Source: Algoriphagus vanfongensis DSM 17529
GTDB taxonomy: Bacteria > Bacteroidota > Bacteroidia > Cytophagales > Cyclobacteriaceae
NCBI RefSeq assembly: GCF_000429465.1
Contig: NZ_AUBX01000016.1
Location: 1 to 64,000 of the forward strand
Direction: 5' to 3'
Length of the DNA stretch: 64,000 nucleotides
The notes under the pieces were generated by a model. That model searched no databases, had not been told where the DNA came from, and saw only the letters and a list, made by a program, of their open reading frames with translations. Shown here piece by piece: positions 61,499-64,000 of this stretch (position 1 is the first letter of the stretch; every line of letters begins with the position of its first letter). The position numbers and the translations under genes are program-made.

Positions 61499-63955
61499 AT
61501 GATTCAAGCTCTTACTGCGGTGCAGCTTGCACAAATCACCCAAGGTACTCTGGAGGGTGATCATCCGGGTTTGATCACTCGGATCATGATCGATTCCAGA
61601 CAGGTATTGCAGCCTGAGGCAAGCGTATTTGTAGCGCTCAAAGGTGCGAAGGCAGACGGAGCCAGCTATATTCCCGCCTTGTCAGAACAGGGAGTTGCAT
61701 GCTTTATGGTAGCTCGGGAATTTGATAGCAAAGGTCTCAAAGGTGCTTTCATCCGTGTGAATGACACCAAAATTGCCTTGCAGCAATTGGCGGCTTTTCT
61801 ACGGGGTCAATTTGAAAAGCCTATCATCGCCATCACAGGTTCTAATGGCAAGACCATCGTCAAAGAATGGCTGGGGCAAGTACTCAGTCAGCGGTTTGCC
61901 GTGGCCAAAAGCCCCAAAAGTTACAATTCGCAAGTCGGAGTCCCGCTCTCTGTTTTTGAAATACAGCGCTACCATCAACTGGCGATCTTGGAAGTGGGGA
62001 TTTCCAAAAAAGGAGAAATGAAGCCATTGGAGGCTATCGTCAAACCCAATTTGGGGATTTTTACCAATATCGGTTCGGCTCATGATGCAGGATTTGAATC
62101 TCTTCGCGAAAAAATTGAAGAAAAATCCAGGCTGTTTCAGCATTCAGAGTTACTCATTTATTGCAAGGATCATTGGGAAGTAGCCGAAGTTTTGGAACAA
62201 ACATATAGTCCAGAGCGACTCATTGGCTGGTCGGATCAGCCAGGTACAGATTTTACCCGCTCAGTCAAAATGCAGGACGGAATCTCCAAGATATATCTTA
62301 TCAAGTCTGATCTGAAGACTTATACTTTTCAGACAAGTCTATCGGATATTGCTTCACTGGAAAACCTGACCCATACGATCGTTGCCTGTCTGACACTGGG
62401 GATGGATGCTTCGCAAATTCAGGAGGGGATTTCACTACTTCGACAGGTGGACATGAGGCTGACTCTCAAGCCCGGCATCAATGAATCTCTGCTGATCGAT
62501 GATACTTATAATAATGATTTGGCAGGACTTCGGGTTGCTTTGGATTTTATGAGACAGCAGCGTCCCAAAAATCGGAAGATTGTCTTTTTGTCGGATTTCA
62601 AGCAGCAGGGTCATCCTGAGAAAATTTATCCAGATGTGGCTCAGTTGCTCAATTCCTACCAAGTAGACCTCGTAGTAGCTGTAGGCAAAGAAATCACAGC
62701 TCTGAGCGAAATGATTGAGGCAGATTTTGGGATTTTTGAAACTACTGAAGAGTTGCTGAGGAGCTTGGATGCCGAACAATACCACAATGATCTGATCCTG
62801 ATCACGGGAGCTCGTGAGTATGGCTTCGAAAAGGTGGTAAACCATCTTCAGCAGCGGATTCATGGGACTACCTTAGAAATTAACCTCAATTCTCTCACAC
62901 ATAATTTCAACTTTTATAAGCGTCTGCTCAAGCCAGAAACACAAGTGATGGTCATGGTCAAGGCTTTTGCCTATGGAGGAGGAGCTACTGAGATCGCCAA
63001 TCATCTCCAGCAGATGGGGGCAAACTATCTGGCAGTGGCCTATACAGACGAGGGTGTCGCTTTGAGAAAGCAAGGCATCCGGCTGCCTATTATGGTCCTA
63101 AATCCTATGGCAGAGTCATTTCAGCTGTGCAAAACCCATGAGCTTGAGCCTGTGGTGTTCAGCTTGGAGTTTTTCAGACTATTAGCTCAATGGACTTTGG
63201 CTGAAAAGGCTTCTATGAAAATCCATTTGGATCTGGATACCGGAATGCATCGGTTGGGTTTTGAGGAGTCGCATCTAGAGCAACTGGGGCACTTATTGCA
63301 AGCTAATCCACAAATGGAAGTAGCCTCAATCTATACCCATTTGGTAGGTGCTGATGAGGAAATTCATCGCGAGTTTTCCTTGCAGCAGCTGAGTTTATTT
63401 TCGAGAATGAGCAAAAATATCAGCTCCCAACTCAGTTACCGCCCCCTGATTCATGCGCTGAATTCAGCGGGAATAGTGGCTTTTCCAGAGTTTCAACTTG
63501 ACATGGTTCGATTGGGCATAGGACTTTATGGGGTAGAAGTGACAGGTCGGTTTCGCTCTGACCTATTGCCTATCAGTACACTCAAGACGACTATTTCCCA
63601 AATCAAGAATCTCTCGGCTGGAGAAACGATCGGCTATTCGCGAAAGGGGAAAATGAACCAGACTGGAAAGATCGCTACGTTGGCGATTGGCTATGCAGAT
63701 GGCTACGACAGGAGGTTTAGCAATGGCAAAGGCTATGTGCTGATTCATGGAAAAAAAGCTCCTGTGATCGGAAATGTCTGTATGGATATGGTCATGGTAG
63801 ACGTCAGCGCTATCGATGCTAAGGCGGGTGATGAGGCAATGATCTATGGACCGGGTATTTCCCTTCAGGAGCTTGCAGATCAGATCGGGACCATTCCGTA
63901 TGAGCTCCTTACCAATATCAGTACTCGGGTGAAGAGAGTTTATTATCTGGATTGA
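61499..63955 (+). CDS. murF-alr: Bifunctional MurF-alanine racemase fusion
   Basis: 818 residues. Residues 1-455 are UDP-N-acetylmuramoyl-tripeptide:D-alanyl-D-alanine ligase (MurF): MIDSRQV near the start, P-loop ITGSNGKTIVKEW around 112-122, NIGSAHDAGFES, and DDTYNNDLAGLRVAL. Residues 456-818 are alanine racemase: VMVKAFAYGGG with PLP-binding Lys488, LDLDTGMHRLGF, ETIGYSRKGK with the second catalytic Tyr, and AIGYADGYDRRF. One chain thus makes D-Ala and uses D-Ala-D-Ala. The fusion is known in Bacteroidota. The stop is 46 bases from the window end, and the rest holds no gene start visible. Confidence 0.97.
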   Translation: MIQALTAVQLAQITQGTLEGDHPGLITRIMIDSRQVLQPEASVFVALKGAKADGASYIPALSEQGVACFMVAREFDSKGLKGAFIRVNDTKIALQQLAAFLRGQFEKPIIAITGSNGKTIVKEWLGQVLSQRFAVAKSPKSYNSQVGVPLSVFEIQRYHQLAILEVGISKKGEMKPLEAIVKPNLGIFTNIGSAHDAGFESLREKIEEKSRLFQHSELLIYCKDHWEVAEVLEQTYSPERLIGWSDQPGTDFTRSVKMQDGISKIYLIKSDLKTYTFQTSLSDIASLENLTHTIVACLTLGMDASQIQEGISLLRQVDMRLTLKPGINESLLIDDTYNNDLAGLRVALDFMRQQRPKNRKIVFLSDFKQQGHPEKIYPDVAQLLNSYQVDLVVAVGKEITALSEMIEADFGIFETTEELLRSLDAEQYHNDLILITGAREYGFEKVVNHLQQRIHGTTLEINLNSLTHNFNFYKRLLKPETQVMVMVKAFAYGGGATEIANHLQQMGANYLAVAYTDEGVALRKQGIRLPIMVLNPMAESFQLCKTHELEPVVFSLEFFRLLAQWTLAEKASMKIHLDLDTGMHRLGFEESHLEQLGHLLQANPQMEVASIYTHLVGADEEIHREFSLQQLSLFSRMSKNISSQLSYRPLIHALNSAGIVAFPEFQLDMVRLGIGLYGVEVTGRFRSDLLPISTLKTTISQIKNLSAGETIGYSRKGKMNQTGKIATLAIGYADGYDRRFSNGKGYVLIHGKKAPVIGNVCMDMVMVDVSAIDAKAGDEAMIYGPGISLQELADQIGTIPYELLTNISTRVKRVYYLD

Positions 63956-64000
63956 CCAGACATTAGCAAATCTTATTTTTTTCTAAATTCAGGAATGAAT

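Noticed and set aside
1-64000. tRNA, rRNA, CRISPR array, prophage or intact insertion sequence
   Set aside because: I looked in all gaps on both strands and saw no cloverleaf-type TTCGANTC arm context, no regularly spaced repeats and no transposase or integrase.

Overview
The window is about 64 kb of chromosomal DNA from a member of the Bacteroidota. The most likely group is the Cytophagales, something like Cyclobacteriaceae/Algoriphagus, although the genus is a guess. The evidence is a SusC/SusD pair with an ECF sigma factor and FecR anti-sigma factor, a secreted protein ending in a type IX secretion (gliding-associated) C-terminal domain, a GldJ/GldK-type lipoprotein, a MurF-Alr fusion, a long eukaryote-like IleS, and several promoters with the Bacteroidota -7 element TAnnTTTG. 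No rRNA, tRNA, CRISPR array, prophage or complete transposon is visible. Most of the window is core genome with tight operons.

Layout. 1-2267: 3' part of a large repeat protein exported by type IX secretion. 2587-10705: an ECF sigma / FecR / SusC / SusD / secreted endonuclease-exonuclease-phosphatase (EEP) nutrient-uptake locus. 10897-16721: Gld-like lipoprotein, Mfd, an SRPBCC-like protein and a Fur-family regulator. 16927-20104: a two-domain retropepsin-like protease with PDZ, then a LemA plus two TPM-domain proteins operon. 20307-26588: a compact eight-gene molybdenum cofactor operon (moeA, mobA, SUMT, moaD, moeB-rhodanese, moaE, moaC-moaB fusion, moaA). 26610-27784: a small islet with a MazEF-type toxin-antitoxin pair and a small membrane protein, bracketed by short palindromic repeats. 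27813-41454: housekeeping genes (prmC, an RsmB-type methyltransferase, ileS, lspA, a SNF2 helicase, PIN-PhoH) with three proteins of unknown function among them. 41571-47414: acnB and a LytTR two-component cluster. 47495-59504, all on the minus strand: uvrA, two M14 peptidases flanking a glycogen-phosphorylase-like protein, an alpha/beta hydrolase and dxs. 59682-63955: scpA, a flippase-like membrane protein and the murF-alr fusion.

How genes work together. The SusCD locus looks like a self-contained signalling and uptake unit: the SusC STN domain would signal through FecR to the sigma factor. The Moco genes cover cyclic pyranopterin formation, sulfur carrier activation, molybdate insertion and guanylylation; SUMT inside the operon suggests co-supply of siroheme, but no molybdoenzyme lies in the window. 

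Most notable points: IleS carries a GIHH sequence where class I synthetases have HIGH; the glycogen-phosphorylase-like protein has Thr where the PLP-binding Lys should be; a 12-bp hairpin ends exactly at the start codon of a 75-residue secreted or membrane peptide; and the toxin-antitoxin islet lies between copies of a 15-bp repeat.
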